From Eutreptiella sp. 'Long Island Sound 2002' (lineage: Eukaryota; Euglenozoa; Euglenophyceae; Eutreptiales; Eutreptiaceae), in assembly GCA_964036045.1 (NCBI GenBank), contig OZ038379.1, positions 75,225,992-75,289,991 on the forward strand: 64,000 nt of DNA. The letters run 5' to 3'. Both the position numbers and the translations under genes were made by a program. Shown here piece by piece: positions 1 through 11,219 of the stretch. A model generated the notes under the pieces. It did no database searches and had not been told where the DNA came from. It saw only the letters and a list, made by a program, of their open reading frames with translations. How positions within the stretch are numbered: the first letter of the stretch is position 1; the number at the start of each line of letters is the position of its first letter.

Positions 1-108
1 AGTGCAGTGCCCAACATTCCTAAATCTCTTGTGTCTGGCGGGTGTCACCACAATGGGGTTTTCGTGGCCCTGCCTGTCACTGGCCCCAACGAGAAAACGT
101 CTCTCCAC
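1..108. repeat. Left arm of an inverted duplication flanking a transposon
   Basis: These 108 bp are the reverse complement of 1,469-1,576. The left arm ends in the octamer CTCTCCAC (101-108), which is one copy of the target duplication of the element that follows. The arm probably extends beyond the window edge. Confidence 0.85.
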
Positions 109-252
109 CAGGGGTGGATATAGTGGGGGGGGGTGGTCCCCCCCCCCAGCCCCCCCCCCCCCCCCCCGATGACGATTACGATTACGATTCACCCGTGTGA
201 CTGAACGGCAGTTTTGTCGGCAGTTTGACAAAAAAAAAGCGCCAGGTCTGAT

Positions 253-346
253 GGCCAAAAAAAGCGCCAGCAGTTTGGGTCCAGCTGGCATTGAACTCAG
301 GACCCAGATTCCTCAAGTCTGGGCATCATACCACTGTGCTACTGCA
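253..346 (-). ncRNA. tRNA-like pol III unit (SINE-like) inside the hAT element
   Basis: Read on the minus strand, TAGCACAGTGG near 337-327 fits the tRNA A box (TRGCNNAGYNGG) and GAGTTCAATGCC near 303-292 approximates the B box (GGTTCGANTCC). Between them CCAGA/TCTGG can form an anticodon-like stem. About 30 nt downstream are T7 and then T9 runs (254-260 and 229-237 on the plus strand), as expected for pol III termination. The T arm pairs poorly and the anticodon loop is 9 nt, so this is not a functional tRNA. A tRNA-derived SINE head or chance resemblance both remain possible. Confidence 0.35.
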
Positions 347-425
347 CTGATGTGCCCTCCCTGACACAAAACACTACAGTGCACAGTGCTGTATGTATCC
401 CATGAAGACAGTTCACAGTGTGCAA

Positions 426-728
426 TTATTTCTTGACACATTTTGCCAAAATGGCTTGCAGTTCGGAACCATCTGTGTCTGCACTGCCTGAGCTGGAGCT
501 GTCTGAGCTGGAACTTGAGATGGAGACGACAACACCACTGGACGAGGCTCCAGACGAGCTACTGGATGAATCTGCAGCAGGCGCATTGGCAGCCATGCAA
601 AATTCCTGCAGGGCATTGTCATCCCCGCTGTCATCACAGGTTTGTACAACAAGAACCTTGCGCTTTTTTCCCTTGTCACTCCGGGTCTTGCGCTTGCGTG
701 TTTGGAAGCACCTACGATCCCCAGACAT
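426..728 (-). CDS. Short Ser-rich, basic ORF inside the hAT element (doubtful)
   Basis: A 100-residue frame with a basic N-terminus (runs of Lys/Arg at residues about 5-25, nuclear-signal-like) followed by a Ser-rich acidic stretch (about 53-85). It resembles no family I know. It lies wholly inside the non-autonomous element and could be a remnant of an internal gene or a chance reading frame of CAG/GAG-rich DNA. Confidence 0.18.
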   Translation of the reverse strand: MSGDRRCFQTRKRKTRSDKGKKRKVLVVQTCDDSGDDNALQEFCMAANAPAADSSSSSSGASSSGVVVSISSSSSDSSSSGSADTDGSELQAILAKCVKK

Positions 729-1468
729 TTATCCGGTGTCCAGATTTGGCGGCCTCTCTTTTGTTCCTCCATTTCAAAGAGAACAAAATAAAAAGTGGAA
801 GAGGCCTGCAGCACCGGAAGCGAAAATGGAAAAAAAGCACCCTGTCACTGTTTACAGTTTTCACAACCACATTTGTGTTGGTAGCAGGAACGCAACAAGG
901 GAGAAAAACCATGGTATTTCTGCAAGCAGCAAGGAGGTACAAAATTGCATTTGATGTCCTGGGAAAGGGAGAAAAAGCGCAAGGGACTGTGGGGTACAAT
1001 CTGTGATGACACAGCAAGGAAAGGGGTGCAAAACCCAGGTGGTAGCGCAGCTGCAGATTCATCCAACTCTGCGAACACACATACCTGTAAAGCGAAAAAG
1101 GTGCAAATCGTAATCGTCATTCCGTCATCACTGCCTCCCGGCTCAACGCCCCCCGCCCCCCCACCACCCCCACCCCGGTAATGTCGTCACTATTATATCC
1201 ACCCCTGCTCTCCACCGCCATAGGTCACTTGTGAAATCTGAGCCTATATTTGTGCTGCAAACATGTGTGTACAGTGTAGCCGAATGGGGGGGGGCTGGTA
1301 GCTCGCATTTCTGATTGCCCCCCCCCTGGAGTCACACATTTTGCCACAATGATTGCACCTTTTTCAACATTTTTGTGATCTTTATAGATTTCTATGGTGG
1401 TAGAAGGGGTGCTGCACACTTCTGTCCCACCTATGAAATTGCAGTGATTTCAGAAGTGACCTATGGCG

Positions 1469-1576
1469 GTGGAGAGACGTTTTCTCGTTGGGGCCAGTGA
1501 CAGGCAGGGCCACGAAAACCCCATTGTGGTGACACCCGCCAGACACAAGAGATTTAGGAATGTTGGGCACTGCACT
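1469..1576. repeat. Inverted paralog carrying the empty insertion site
   Basis: Reverse complement of 1-108. Homology continues for about 20 bp past the octamer into the sequence that lies right of the element at 1,216 onward (CGCCATAGGTCACTT). GTGGAGAG occurs once here (1,469-1,476), showing the pre-insertion state of the target. The 230 bp between the two arms shows no gene. Confidence 0.8.
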
Positions 1577-1864
1577 GAGACTGGGGGGGATCCCCACTTG
1601 GGACGATTCCAGGCTGCTGCTGCCCGCTTCAAACCACTCCAAAATCAGTGAGTATAACATCTGGATACCAGTGTGAATGCGGGCAAACCGTTGTGAGGTC
1701 TCCCTCAGATCTCCCATGATGTATGCTTACATGGTGCATGATAGGTACAAACGCTCGTGTGCCCTTGTTGGCTGTACAGTGGCTTATGCACAGCCAAACG
1801 TTTGTAGCACAACATTTTGCAACATGGGCCACAGCCTGTGGTCCAATGTCTGGCGCTTTATCTG

Positions 1865-2432
1865 TAAATTTTATGCGGCAGAAGCGCCGTAAAATTTTAC
1901 AGCGCCTCCGCCGTAAAATTTTTGCGTCATTAACGTGTCATACAGGATGTTTACTGGTCGGGTAAAAACGGAGAAACAGAGACCACCAGTTTTTGCTCTG
2001 CACAACTGGTCAAAGCTTTTAAAGTTGCCGTGATTTCTGGTATGTATTTTACAGTTTGACAAATGGTACACTAGGGTCCGGACCAGCAAACAAATTTCTT
2101 TTTTCCAAAGCGATTTGCTGGTGCAGAAAAATTTCGGCGGTCAAAAAATGGTTGCCGTGTTAAGGGTAAGATGGTTGACGTCAGCGTGTTGCGCACGGCA
2201 GACGGCGTTTTAAACGACTGGTTGGGCAACATTTCTACTGGAAGATCCAGTCTGAACTACTGCTTTTGCTGCATGGGGTGAAAAGGTTGGAGTCCTTGGT
2301 TGTGGCAGATTTCATTTTTGGGCTGTAAATTTTACGGCGCTTCAGCCGTAAAATTCTTAACATTCTTCGCTGCACTTGTTCCCCCCCCTGTGCCCCTGAA
2401 CTTTACGGCGCTGCCGCCGTTAACAAATTGGC
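1865..2432. repeat. Foldback / MITE-like element with TTTACGGCG repeats
   Basis: The left end (1,865-1,925) is an imperfect palindrome built from CTGTAAATTTTA, GCGCCGTAAAATTTTACAG and CCGTAAAATTTTT. The right side (2,325-2,356) repeats CTGTAAATTTTACGGCGC and GCCGTAAAATT, and a third partial copy (TTTACGGCGCTGCCGCC) lies at 2,400-2,420. No coding potential is visible between. I see no convincing target duplication, so the exact borders are uncertain. Confidence 0.5.
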
Positions 2433-5400
2433 CTAGTGTCAAGCATATTGGTGAAAAAGGGGGGTAGGGACCCTGGGACACAAAAAGGGGTGAAAATGTG
2501 CTCAGCGCGCGCATGGCACTCCCGGGAAGTACGCGAATAGTGCACCCCAAGCTGGATGCACCTGTGCAGGAACAGAGCGAGTGCAGGGGGATGGGTGGGT
2601 GACAGACTACAAGCCCTGGGGCAGGCTGGGCCACAGGGAGGCCTGGAGAACCCACGCAAACCGCCACCCCCCGGTGGAGCCCGCCCTGCACCATCGTTGC
2701 TCCCCCACAGTGGCCGGCGAGGGGTGGGGCACGCGACCTTGCGACCCAGCCGCCGCGGCTGGACTGGGTCGCCCCCCAGATTGCGTGTTAGCCCAGGGGA
2801 TCCCCCACCTGGCTTCGCCCCCACACCACGGTGAGGTCACACGCCCCTGGGCGGCCGTGGGGGTCTTTTGGCACCCCTTTCATTCTATGCCCTATGACCA
2901 TGGATATGCCGTGAACCGACCACGCGGTGTTACTCCAAGAGGGAAAATGTGATGTTTTCAGAGAGCCATGGAACAGAAGCAATTTAGTGTGCACAAGAAG
3001 GGTCATGTATGGAAGCTAGGGCCAGAGCAGCAGCAGCTACAGCAGCTTTGTTTTTTGGTGTTGAAACAGGGACCACACAAGATGACTCTGGCTATGATGT
3101 GCTGCAGCGGCAAATGGTGTCCAGTCGCCACTGGATGGCAGCCAATCCCGAACGGTCAGGATGCTTGGATGCTGAGACCAAGTGCATAGCTTTAATGCCA
3201 CAGGCTGCAATGGGGGTCAGATGCTAAATGACACACCCACTTACTTGTAGCATCTGCGCTTGGAATATGGGAGGAGGCTCCTGAAAAATGGCAAACCTGT
3301 TGTAGTCTTGGAGCAGGGGTGGTGCCACGTGGGTATGCACCACTGCCACCACCACAGCAACGGCTGCTGTGGGTTGGGTTGCGTGGTGGTGGGGATGCTG
3401 TGTATGTGTGCACTGGGGAACACTAAATTGAGAGGGCACGAACCCCTTAAGGTCCAAATCACTGTTGCACAGGGTCAGAGAGCAGATTGCCAACACCCTG
3501 ACACCAACAAAAGTTCCAGATATGCAACATGATAGAGGGACCCATATTAAGGAGCAATGGTCATAGGGCTAATATATTTTATGGGCGCCCCTGCCCCTTC
3601 AGAGGCTGGCAAATCAGGAACATGTGAGGAAGCGAGCATCCGGCTCAGCACATCACATGGGCAAACAAATGTGGGTCAGCGGGGTGTATTCGCAGTCCGG
3701 ACAGTGGCTTATAGGGAGGGCAGCATGGCGCATAGTTGGCTGCAAGTACTGCGTGCGTCCAGCCAAGGCTTCCACTCCCCTTGAACGGAACCTCCCTGCG
3801 ATACTGGTTTGCTGGTTGTGTGGTTGTGTGCTGGTTGGCACAGGCCACTTTCTGGCCCGTTTCGCGTGCCGGGAGTGGTGCAGACGTGCAAGCTGCCTTT
3901 AGAGAGGCCTCTTTGAATGAGGGAACCTTGATTCAACTTCAACCACCAATCCTGTCCAAAAAAAACGCAGTGGTGCAGGCACACACCGGTGCCATTCATG
4001 GAATGTTAAGCAGGTCAGGGGGTCTATTGGGTACTGTGTCTAAAAGGAGATGGTAGAATTCAGTTTACTTAACGGTCTTTCCGTTTAGCAGGACAACCGA
4101 CTCTTCAGTCTTCTGCACCCCGACACAGAAGATGTCGCTGTCGGCATCATTAACTCCGCGATACGAAGAATTGAAATGCGCGTTCATGAAATCGGGCTGT
4201 GCACGGCCTTTTCCAATTTTGGGCACGGGCTTGCCAACATCCTTTTGACAGTTCTGGTCATCCTGGCTGTGATCTTCTTCTGAGGCCCCCAGTCTTTCCT
4301 CCTGTGTGAATGCCGTTGAAACTATGCACGAGTCTAGAGAGGATGTGCAAGCCCAACGCACAGGATGGAGAAAGCACAGAGGTGATGTTCGTTTGTCTTG
4401 GGCTATTCCTCCTTTTTGCTTTTGAGCGGGGGACAGGGTCCACAAAGGCTGGTTGATTCAAGGTGCAGCTTCTCACAACATTGTCATTTTGCTCCATCTG
4501 TCCGTTTATTTCCACTGATCTCCTGAAAATGCATCACACAGCATGATGCTTTACGCCGGACACAAGCTCCCCTTGTCACCCTTGTGTGCCTGCGACCATG
4601 TGAGGCAGGAAACCATGGCCACAAGGATCAGCTTGCAGCAAGCTCAAAGAAATTCAACAAAAAATATCTTGGGAGGATTTGAGACCCAATGATACCTGAC
4701 GTTAGTGTTAAAATTCGTGTTAGTAGTCATGACATCACTGCATGGTGAAGGGGAGGCTGTAAAACACTATAATATTTTTACCCTTTCCGGGGTCTTCCTC
4801 TCACTTGCCTATTGCAATGTAGCACAGAAAGCAGAAGCAGGCTGGGAGCCGAAAGCAAATTTGGACATGAGGGTTATGCCAATGATGGGCTTGAGCTCCT
4901 CATGTGGATTTTTTTCTTGTAGCCATCTACAATGAACCCTCTACCCATCCAAAAAACCCCGTTGTCTGCGCAATAAGTTTTGTTCAAATCAATTTTACAC
5001 CATGTATTTTCGTGGCATCTTTTTTTTGAAGCAATGAGAGACGTTGCTTTCCATGTTGTGGCAACATTGCCAAATGATGAAACTTGTGGCATGTTCTGCG
5101 CCCTCCTTTTCAGAATGGTCGGTGCCCTACTGTTTGGAACCCAGTTGGTCTTCGTACAACATCCAATCCAACGGGTGTCCCTGTATGTGCAGTAGGTAGT
5201 CCACGGAGCACTGATCCGCAGGGATACATAATCCCCCCCTCCTTAGTTTGAACCATGGATCACAGATCACCTACCCCATAACCCCCCCCTCCCCCCGCCT
5301 CGCCTTCTATCTACCCCCTGATGCGCGGTTTTTCGGAACACCACCCCGCACACAGATAACGAGTAACCATTGCCAACACAATTGCAAATGAGTGGGCTCT

Positions 5401-7112
5401 GGCATTGCCCAAACTAGCACAATCCAATAATAATTGAAAGTATGACATGCAAGTGGAAGCAACCGAAGGATTCGCCAATTCATCTCAATTTTCTTTTGGT
5501 CAAAGCGCACTCGGTGATGTAGTGTGACGTGCAAATACAAAGCGAAGAACCGATCTACCAATCTCTCATGAAAAAAATTGTCCAAAGTGCACCCGGTGAT
5601 GTACTTTGGCATGCACCTAAGAAGCAAAAAAACGATGAATTCATGTCCAAAAAAATTGGTCAACTATTTCAGCAGAGCACACGAAGCACCAAATCATGGA
5701 CTTGTGGATCCAAAGGTCAACGGATGGGCGCCCCGAAATTTTGTGGACCATGACAAGGAGTTGAGCTGGCAAAACCTTCAAGGTATCCAGTTTTTTAAGG
5801 AGAGAAAGCAATGACTATGAGGTGGCGCATGAGGCAGCCCTATGATCCCAAGTTGGAAGTCACCCTAGAAGCCTCCTCTACATCACTCAATGCCACCCCA
5901 ATTGCTGCCATTGAGCAATTTGCTGTGGCCGGTCACCGGTCCCACTTCCAGGGCACCCAGAGGAGTTGGCTCTTGGGTGAGCCATGTGTTCTTGCATTTT
6001 GTCGCCTTGCGCATTAGGAGCTTGGCCTAGAAACACAGTCGTAGACCTTCAATAGGAAGAGCATGCCCACCGCCTCTAAAGCCAAGGAAGTGGTCATCAT
6101 CATTTGAACTAAAGGACCGCAATTTGCATTTGTCAGCCAAAAGAATGGATGGTTCTCGTTCCAGCATACCTTCGAGATCATTGTGTTCATTGATCAGAAC
6201 AACGGGTTGAATGGTTTTCTATCCCAAGCAAAACACGCCCGTGAGAAGGGGTGGCAAGTGCAAGGATTGATCACTATAGTGGTTGCAGCGCATCCATTGT
6301 TCGTTTGTCTCCAAGAGATTTCATGGAGACCCTGTCGGATTCCGTACGTACGAAATCAGCTCCGGTCGAGTTTGCATGCCCAAGGACATACCTTGAGAAT
6401 CGGACAAGACAACCAAGTACAAACTTGTGTTTCTTCGAGCTATCACTTGTATACAAGTATATATAGCAACTCACGCTTATCTTGCAATGAGACCAAGGTG
6501 TCAGGAGGCTCCTCCTTTGGTGTTGTGCAAGACGGGTGGTACAACACAAAACGCCTTCTAGAGCCTTGGAACACATGGGTCCCCCGCACCTGATGCGGAC
6601 GCCCCACCTTGTGCAAAGAGGTCTGCAACCCCATGCTCATTGGCCCATGGGCAGATGTGTGCAAGCACTCTGACCACGGGGGTGGTGATCAGCTGTGAGG
6701 CAAGCAAATGTTAAACGAAGTGTCACGGCGCATTCCACACCACCATTTTATATGTGGTCTCAATGTACATGAAAGCACAGCTTGTAGGGCCGGCGCAAGT
6801 TTGGCCATCAGCAACTTTGGGCAGCTCCAACAAAGCTATAATATTTGCGCACCTATGCACAAGGCCAGCTAGTGGGTACCACTGTCCGTTAAAATCTAAG
6901 ATACTTACCTTGGTGCTTAAGTTTAGACAACCCCTCAGCTGGCACAGGTTGGAGGCGGTGCAAGGTTTGTAGCAGTGTAACTTGAACGACATGCTCATGC
7001 CGCACAAGTACTGGGTCGGCTTTGGGACCCCGTGACTGCGTAACTAGACTAAACCTGGTGGCACGTGAAGAGCCCATTTTGGGGTGCACACCTATGAGTG
7101 CACTAGAGCAAG
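2433..7112. other. Stretch without a recognised gene
   Basis: Frames here are short and mutually overlapping on both strands. None shows a motif I recognise. AT content is higher at 4.6-6.5 kb than in neighbouring parts. A minus-strand frame at 4,065-4,445 is listed separately. Confidence 0.6.
4065..4445 (-). CDS. Unrecognised 126-residue ORF, possibly a remnant exon
   Basis: The frame has a hydrophilic middle rich in Glu/Asp/Gln/Lys and a protein-like C-terminus (ends NGKTVK), unlike the low-complexity shadow frames around it. I recognise no domain and see no neighbouring exon that clearly belongs with it. It could be chance. Confidence 0.15.
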   Translation of the reverse strand: MWTLSPAQKQKGGIAQDKRTSPLCFLHPVRWACTSSLDSCIVSTAFTQEERLGASEEDHSQDDQNCQKDVGKPVPKIGKGRAQPDFMNAHFNSSYRGVNDADSDIFCVGVQKTEESVVLLNGKTVK

Positions 7113-7450
7113 AGTGCACCCTTCGTGAAGCGGATGTTTAAATGGGCGATTCGTAGAGGCGCGAGTTTGTCAACTGTTTGCCATGTTTTGCGCGTAACTT
7201 GGTGCCACAGTGTGTGTTTCTCGTGCTACTTTCGCCAAAACGGTGCTACTGTAAATGTGCTCAAATTCGAATTGTTAACTAGCCGGCAGGTCATGAATAT
7301 TTGGTGCTATCAGGTCGAACTCACCGTGAATCCTCTAAAATTCATGTAGAATTCCCACCTAATTTACACATGTGAACGTCGTACGAAATTTGTACGAACT
7401 TCGCACGAATTTCGTACGAATTTTGTACAAATTTGAACGAATTGCCCCTC
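7113..7450 (+). mobile_element. Single end of the GTACCCTTCGTGAAC TIR family
   Basis: GTGCACCCTTCGTGAAG at about 7,113 and the following 250 bp match the reverse complement of 23,362-23,100. Shared blocks include TGTTTAAATGGG and TGTGTTTCTCGTGCTA, and both end in a cluster of TTCGTACGAA-like palindromes (here 7,376-7,443). This is therefore another terminus of the family that bounds the 18,669-23,362 element. I did not find a matching opposite end nearby, so the copy is solo or decayed. Confidence 0.6.
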
Positions 7451-7735
7451 ATTTTGTCTTGTAAGTGCTATTTGTTGCACAAATTGAATATTGAACCATT
7501 TGTAGGTTGTAGGTGATAGGAGATGCACGATAATGGGGCGGGGGGGTTCATAGGAGTCAAACCATAGGTGCATAACCAACCACATCTAGGGTTGAGAGGG
7601 CGGGGGACGGGGGGCAAGGAGACCCCCACTTACACCCCTTGAGCGTCTGAGTGTGGGGTTATGAGGGTGCCTTGCTTGTTGCATTGCGGGTAAGGTGAGG
7701 GAGGGCATGCCTTTTCTCTTCACAGGTTTTTAATC

Positions 7736-7766
<31 letters not shown>

Positions 7767-8215
7767 GCTTCGCACGTGCTGCCGAGTAGAAGAGTTGGAT
7801 TGTTCACCCACCAACAGGGCGCGTGAGCCAGGTTTAGACTGTCGTGAGACACGTTGGTTTTACCGTTATTTTGCTTGTCTATGCCACTCATTTGTGATTG
7901 CCTCACACTTGTGAGGGTTGGGTTTGACAACGGCAGCGCGTGGTAGTACTAGAGGACCCCTTGTGCCATGCCTTTGGTTTCCGCGTTTTGCTGAGCGGTT
8001 GCGTCTTCCTCGTCTACACATGGCGGATATTGGCTGAAATCATCTAAGTCTGAACAGGGCACCCGGCTTGTGCACACCCCATGGGGCAGCAACATCTGAG
8101 TGCATTGCTCTGTGCGACTCGGTGCATCCAGACTGAGGTATGTTGCTTGCAGTTGTTTCCGTGTGGAACATATTGTGGCTGTGGCTGGAGTGGGGGGGCT
8201 GCTTGATTTTATTGA

Positions 8216-8300
8216 GGGTATATGTGTGTGCATGCATGGGTGTCTCTGTGTGTGCGTGTGTGTGTGTGTGTATGCAGGGGGGGCGGGGGGAGAGGTATAG
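8216..8300. repeat. TG-rich microsatellite
   Basis: Interrupted (TG)n with TGCATG and a following G-rich run. Frames here on either strand translate to Cys/Val or His/Thr repeats and are not genes. Confidence 0.9.
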
Positions 8301-8344
8301 GGAAATGTATGTGGGTGTGGGGACAACAATGCATGTATAGGTGG

Positions 8345-8570
8345 TGTTGGTGTGGCTTTTCTGCGAGTGTCCTGCAACAATGGTACGAAATCCGTACCAG
8401 GTTCGTACGAATTTGTACGAATGCTGTCCTCAAAGTGCCTCAAAGCTTGGCACTATGAATGTCGTCGTTACGAACTTCGCACCAAGTTTGTGTGAAGTTC
8501 CTACGAAGTTGTAACAAATTGCACGAATTTGAAACTTTTTTTGTGCAGAACTAGCAGAAAAGCCACACCA
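8345..8570. repeat. Foldback unit 1 with central TTCGTACGAA cluster
   Basis: Begins GGTGTGGCTTTTCTGC and ends with the inverse GCAGAAAAGCCACACC, giving a roughly 230-bp imperfect palindrome. The interior is packed with variants of TTCGTACGAA (8,385-8,530). The unit is repeated at 9,222-9,443. Confidence 0.65.
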
Positions 8571-8644
8571 GCACGACCCACACACCACCATTTATGCACC
8601 CTTCCTACAGACACATCGGCCTAAAAAAAAAAACACACATACCC

Positions 8645-8905
8645 TAATTATGTGTTTGTGTGTGTGCCTGTGTGTGCGTCCTCGGAGCGCGTGTGCGTGT
8701 GTGGGCGAGTAGGTGCATGCATTGGTGGGTCTTTGTTTATGGTTATCCGGGTGTGTGTGGGTGCATATGGCTAGATTGGTCGATGGGTGTGGGTGTGGGT
8801 GTGGGTGTGCTTGTGTGCATGCGTGTGTGCATGTATGTTTGGGTGGTGTGTGTGTGTTGGTGGATGTGGGTATAGGTTGGTGTGTGGGAGGGTGGGTGTC
8901 GTCAT
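8645..8905. repeat. TG-rich microsatellite
   Basis: Imperfect (TG)n / GGTGTG repeats with occasional GCATGC. No coding signal. Confidence 0.9.
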
Positions 8906-9221
8906 GAGGACACGTGTGTTGTTCTTTTGTGTTGTTGTTGTGTTGCTCTGTTGTGCACAATGGGCAAAGCGGCTGGTTTGGCACAAGTTTGGGGGGAGGG
9001 GAGGCATTAAAGCTGCTAGGGAATGTAGGAAGAGGGCTTATTTAATTGAGGGTATGTGGGTTTGTGTTCGGGGCTGTGTCTATGTTTGAAAGGTGCTTCA
9101 CTGTTGCATGTGCTCTTGGTGGCTGACATGTAGGAAGAGTGTTTATGCAATTGGCGGGATTCGCAAGTGCATGTGTGTTTGTGTTTGGGCTTGCTTGTCT
9201 GAAGGTGCGTGGGCCGTGCTC

Positions 9222-9443
9222 ATGTGGCTTTTCTACCTGTTCTGCACAAAAATGATAGAAAATTATGCGAATTGATGGACCTTCATACGAACTTCTTACG
9301 AAATTCATAGAAACCATATTCAAACTGCCTATATCTGAGGCATTTTGAGGACGAAGCTCGCACCAATTTCATACCAATTTGTACGAACTTCGTACGGATT
9401 TCATTCCATTTTTGTAGGACACTGGCGGAAAAGCCACACCAAC
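9222..9443. repeat. Foldback unit 2 with central TTCGTACGAA cluster
   Basis: Begins ATGTGGCTTTTCTACCTG and ends GGAAAAGCCACACC, matching the arms of unit 1. The interior has clustered TACGAA/TTCGTA motifs (9,285-9,412). The outer flanks of both units share TTGAGGGTATGTG-type sequence in inverse orientation, so 8,150-8,460 and 9,340-9,600 form a larger inverted repeat. Confidence 0.65.
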
Positions 9444-9647
9444 ACCACCTTCAAATGCACCGAAGTCCCCACCCACACACATTCTCCTTGGCTTGCCCCC
9501 CCGGCACACGTACACAGACACACCCATACACAAACACACACATACCCTCAATGAAATCAAACGGCCCGCCCACTCCACCCATACCCACACACCGCCCACC
9601 CACACACGCACCACACGCACGTGGACAATGGATGTGTTACGGGTAGA

Positions 9648-9815
9648 TGGGGGGGGGGGGGGGGGTGGATTGTGTGTGTTTGTGTGTGTGTGTGTGTTTG
9701 AATATATGTGAGGATGCGTTTGTGCGGATGTGTGTGTGTGTGTGTGTGTCTGTGTGTGTTTGTGTGGGTTGGTGTAGCCATGTGTAGTTGGTTGTGTGGT
9801 TGTGTGTGTGCCAAT
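9648..9815. repeat. G18 tract and TG-rich microsatellite
   Basis: A run of about 18 G followed by interrupted (TG)n. The minus strand reads (CA)n and gives spurious His/Thr-rich frames. Confidence 0.9.
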
Positions 9816-10130
9816 TGCCAATTGCCCCGCAACGGGGGTGATGCACTCAAATGCAATTCATGCCTGTGGCAGCTCTTGAGGAGTGGTTTGTTACAGTGTT
9901 TGCACATGTTGGAGCCAGTTTATGGGTCACAATGACACACTTGACCTCGGTCAGCCACTAGTCTGGCTCTAGGTCCGGAACGTCCATAGGCGCATTGCGC
10001 ATTTGCTACCGCCTGTGGCGGATAGGTGGTCAGTATAAAAACATAGCTCTTGGGTGTTGCGCACTGCGCGTATTCCTGCTGTGATTGCCGATACCTCCGC
10101 CCTCTTAATGGTGCATGGTCTCACTGAGAT

Positions 10131-10834
10131 ATGGCATGGTGGTCTTCAAGAACCCAAAGGTGGGACAAAAGCCGCCCCGGGTAGTGCCAATGCTCACGAA
10201 CATCCACTTTCCGCGAGCTGGACCCGTGCATCGGCGCAGCGGCAATGAGGTGAACCCGGTGGTCGCCTGCTACCGTTAGCTATCGCGTGGGGTGGATGGC
10301 ATCAACCAGATGTGCCAGATGGGACGGCAGATGACCTAGTCGCATGTTGTTTGTGTGTTTGTCCTCCAGTACGCCGTGGTCAACGCATACGCGAGTTGCC
10401 GGTCCCTTTGGGGGGGGGGGGGTAGTATGTTTGACTAGCCGTGGGACCTCATCCGGCGCTGTTTTTGTAAATTGGCAGTTCCCAAGCCCATCGACGTGCC
10501 GATGCGGATGCCGGGCCGCCGGGTGTGCAAGCATTGCAACCGGGGCAAGACCAGGTACGTTTGTTGTGGGTGCGGCAAGTGGTACTATGTGGGGTTCTTT
10601 GCTGTGGCGCATGGGGTGACCGGGGAGGTAGAGTCTAATGTGGAGGAGGAGAGCCAAGAGGCCGAGGAGGATGGGAGCGAGAGGGATGACATGGAGGAGA
10701 GTCAGGTCGACGACGAGGAGGAGAGGGAGGAGGAGGGGGCGGAGGATGAGCAGGAAGAGAGTGAGGATGAGGAGGAGGAGAGTGAGGAGGAAGAAGACGA
10801 CGACATGGAGGAGGACAAAGTTTATGAAGGATAA
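10131..10834 (+). pseudogene. piggyBac-like transposase C-terminal half, copy P1
   Basis: The frame starts in the middle of the transposase. It keeps the conserved FKNPKVGQKPPRVVPM block, the GVDGINQ equivalent of the piggyBac GVDxxDQ motif (third catalytic Asp) and a C-terminal Cys-rich domain (CKHCN...CCGCGK...H) ending in a Glu/Asp-rich tail. Compared with copies P4 and P5 it carries TAG at 10,277-10,279 (Glu or Thr elsewhere) and 10,337-10,339 (Trp elsewhere). A short deletion precedes the second TAG, and a G-run frameshift near 10,410 separates the core from the Cys-rich part. The N-terminal half is absent. It is a dead fragment; the family assignment is firm from the paralogs. Confidence 0.8.
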
Positions 10835-10849
10835 GGTGGTGGACGGCGG

Positions 10850-10960
10850 ACGTGGTGGAATCGTGGACTTCATGGCCGCCAAGCCACTGCCATCCCTCCC
10901 ATGGGACCGGTGCGAACCCTATGGGACAACCGCGCAGGCTAGATACCCAAACTGTTAGGA
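10850..10960 (+). other. Conserved block downstream of piggyBac-like transposase (P1)
   Basis: Contains CTGCCATCCCT, CATGGGACC and AACCGCGCAGGCT. These recur just after the transposase in P5 (34,290-34,410, plus strand) and P4 (31,470-31,340, minus strand). The position relative to the transposase end is the same in all three copies. Confidence 0.7.
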
Positions 10961-11219
10961 CGCAACCCTCCAAAAGTGCGTGTGTGTGCATTATGACGTG
11001 CTCCACGCGCAACACGTTTGGCGCGTGCCGGAAGTCTGATTCTAACCCTGCTTGCGGCATTCGGTGCGGCGTGTTTTCCGCATTCTGCGCGTTATGCGTG
11101 TGTTTTTTGGGTTGTCGACACTCTACGCGTGCTGCGTGTAAGAAAGCAACAGGTGCGGCACATTTCATGCCACGTAGAGCGCTTCCAGACAAAACTGCCC
11201 CCTCTTTAGGCAATGGAAT

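Larger units (their letters stand above)
109..1207. mobile_element. Non-autonomous hAT-type DNA transposon (1.1 kb)
   Basis: The element begins CAGGGGTGGATATAG and ends with the inverted counterpart TATATCCACCCCTG. Subterminal inverted segments follow: a TGACGATTACGATTAC block near 170 matches CGTAATCGTCA near 1,110. It is flanked by identical 8-bp direct repeats CTCTCCAC (101-108 and 1,208-1,215). An 8-bp duplication with CAGGGG-type termini is characteristic of the hAT superfamily. The inverted paralog at 1,469-1,576 carries only one copy of the octamer, so it is the unoccupied site. No transposase is encoded; the interior holds a tRNA-like segment and a short Ser-rich ORF. It would need a transposase in trans. 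The hAT-like gene at 40.7-45.3 kb is a candidate, but I could not find that gene's own termini to compare. Confidence 0.85.

Noticed and set aside
3300-3330. CAGGGGTGG near 3,313 as a second hAT terminus
   Set aside because: The match ends after 9 bp and no inverse end or 8-bp duplication was found nearby.
8040-9907. Many His/Thr/Pro-rich or Cys/Val-rich frames
   Set aside because: They are translations of (TG)n/(CA)n microsatellites in several frames on both strands, with no independent coding signal.
9708-9935. CANCQ...CNSC zinc-finger-like segment after the TG repeat, as a piggyBac Cys-rich remnant
   Set aside because: Only two Cys pairs in a frame that is otherwise microsatellite; no flanking transposase sequence in the right order.
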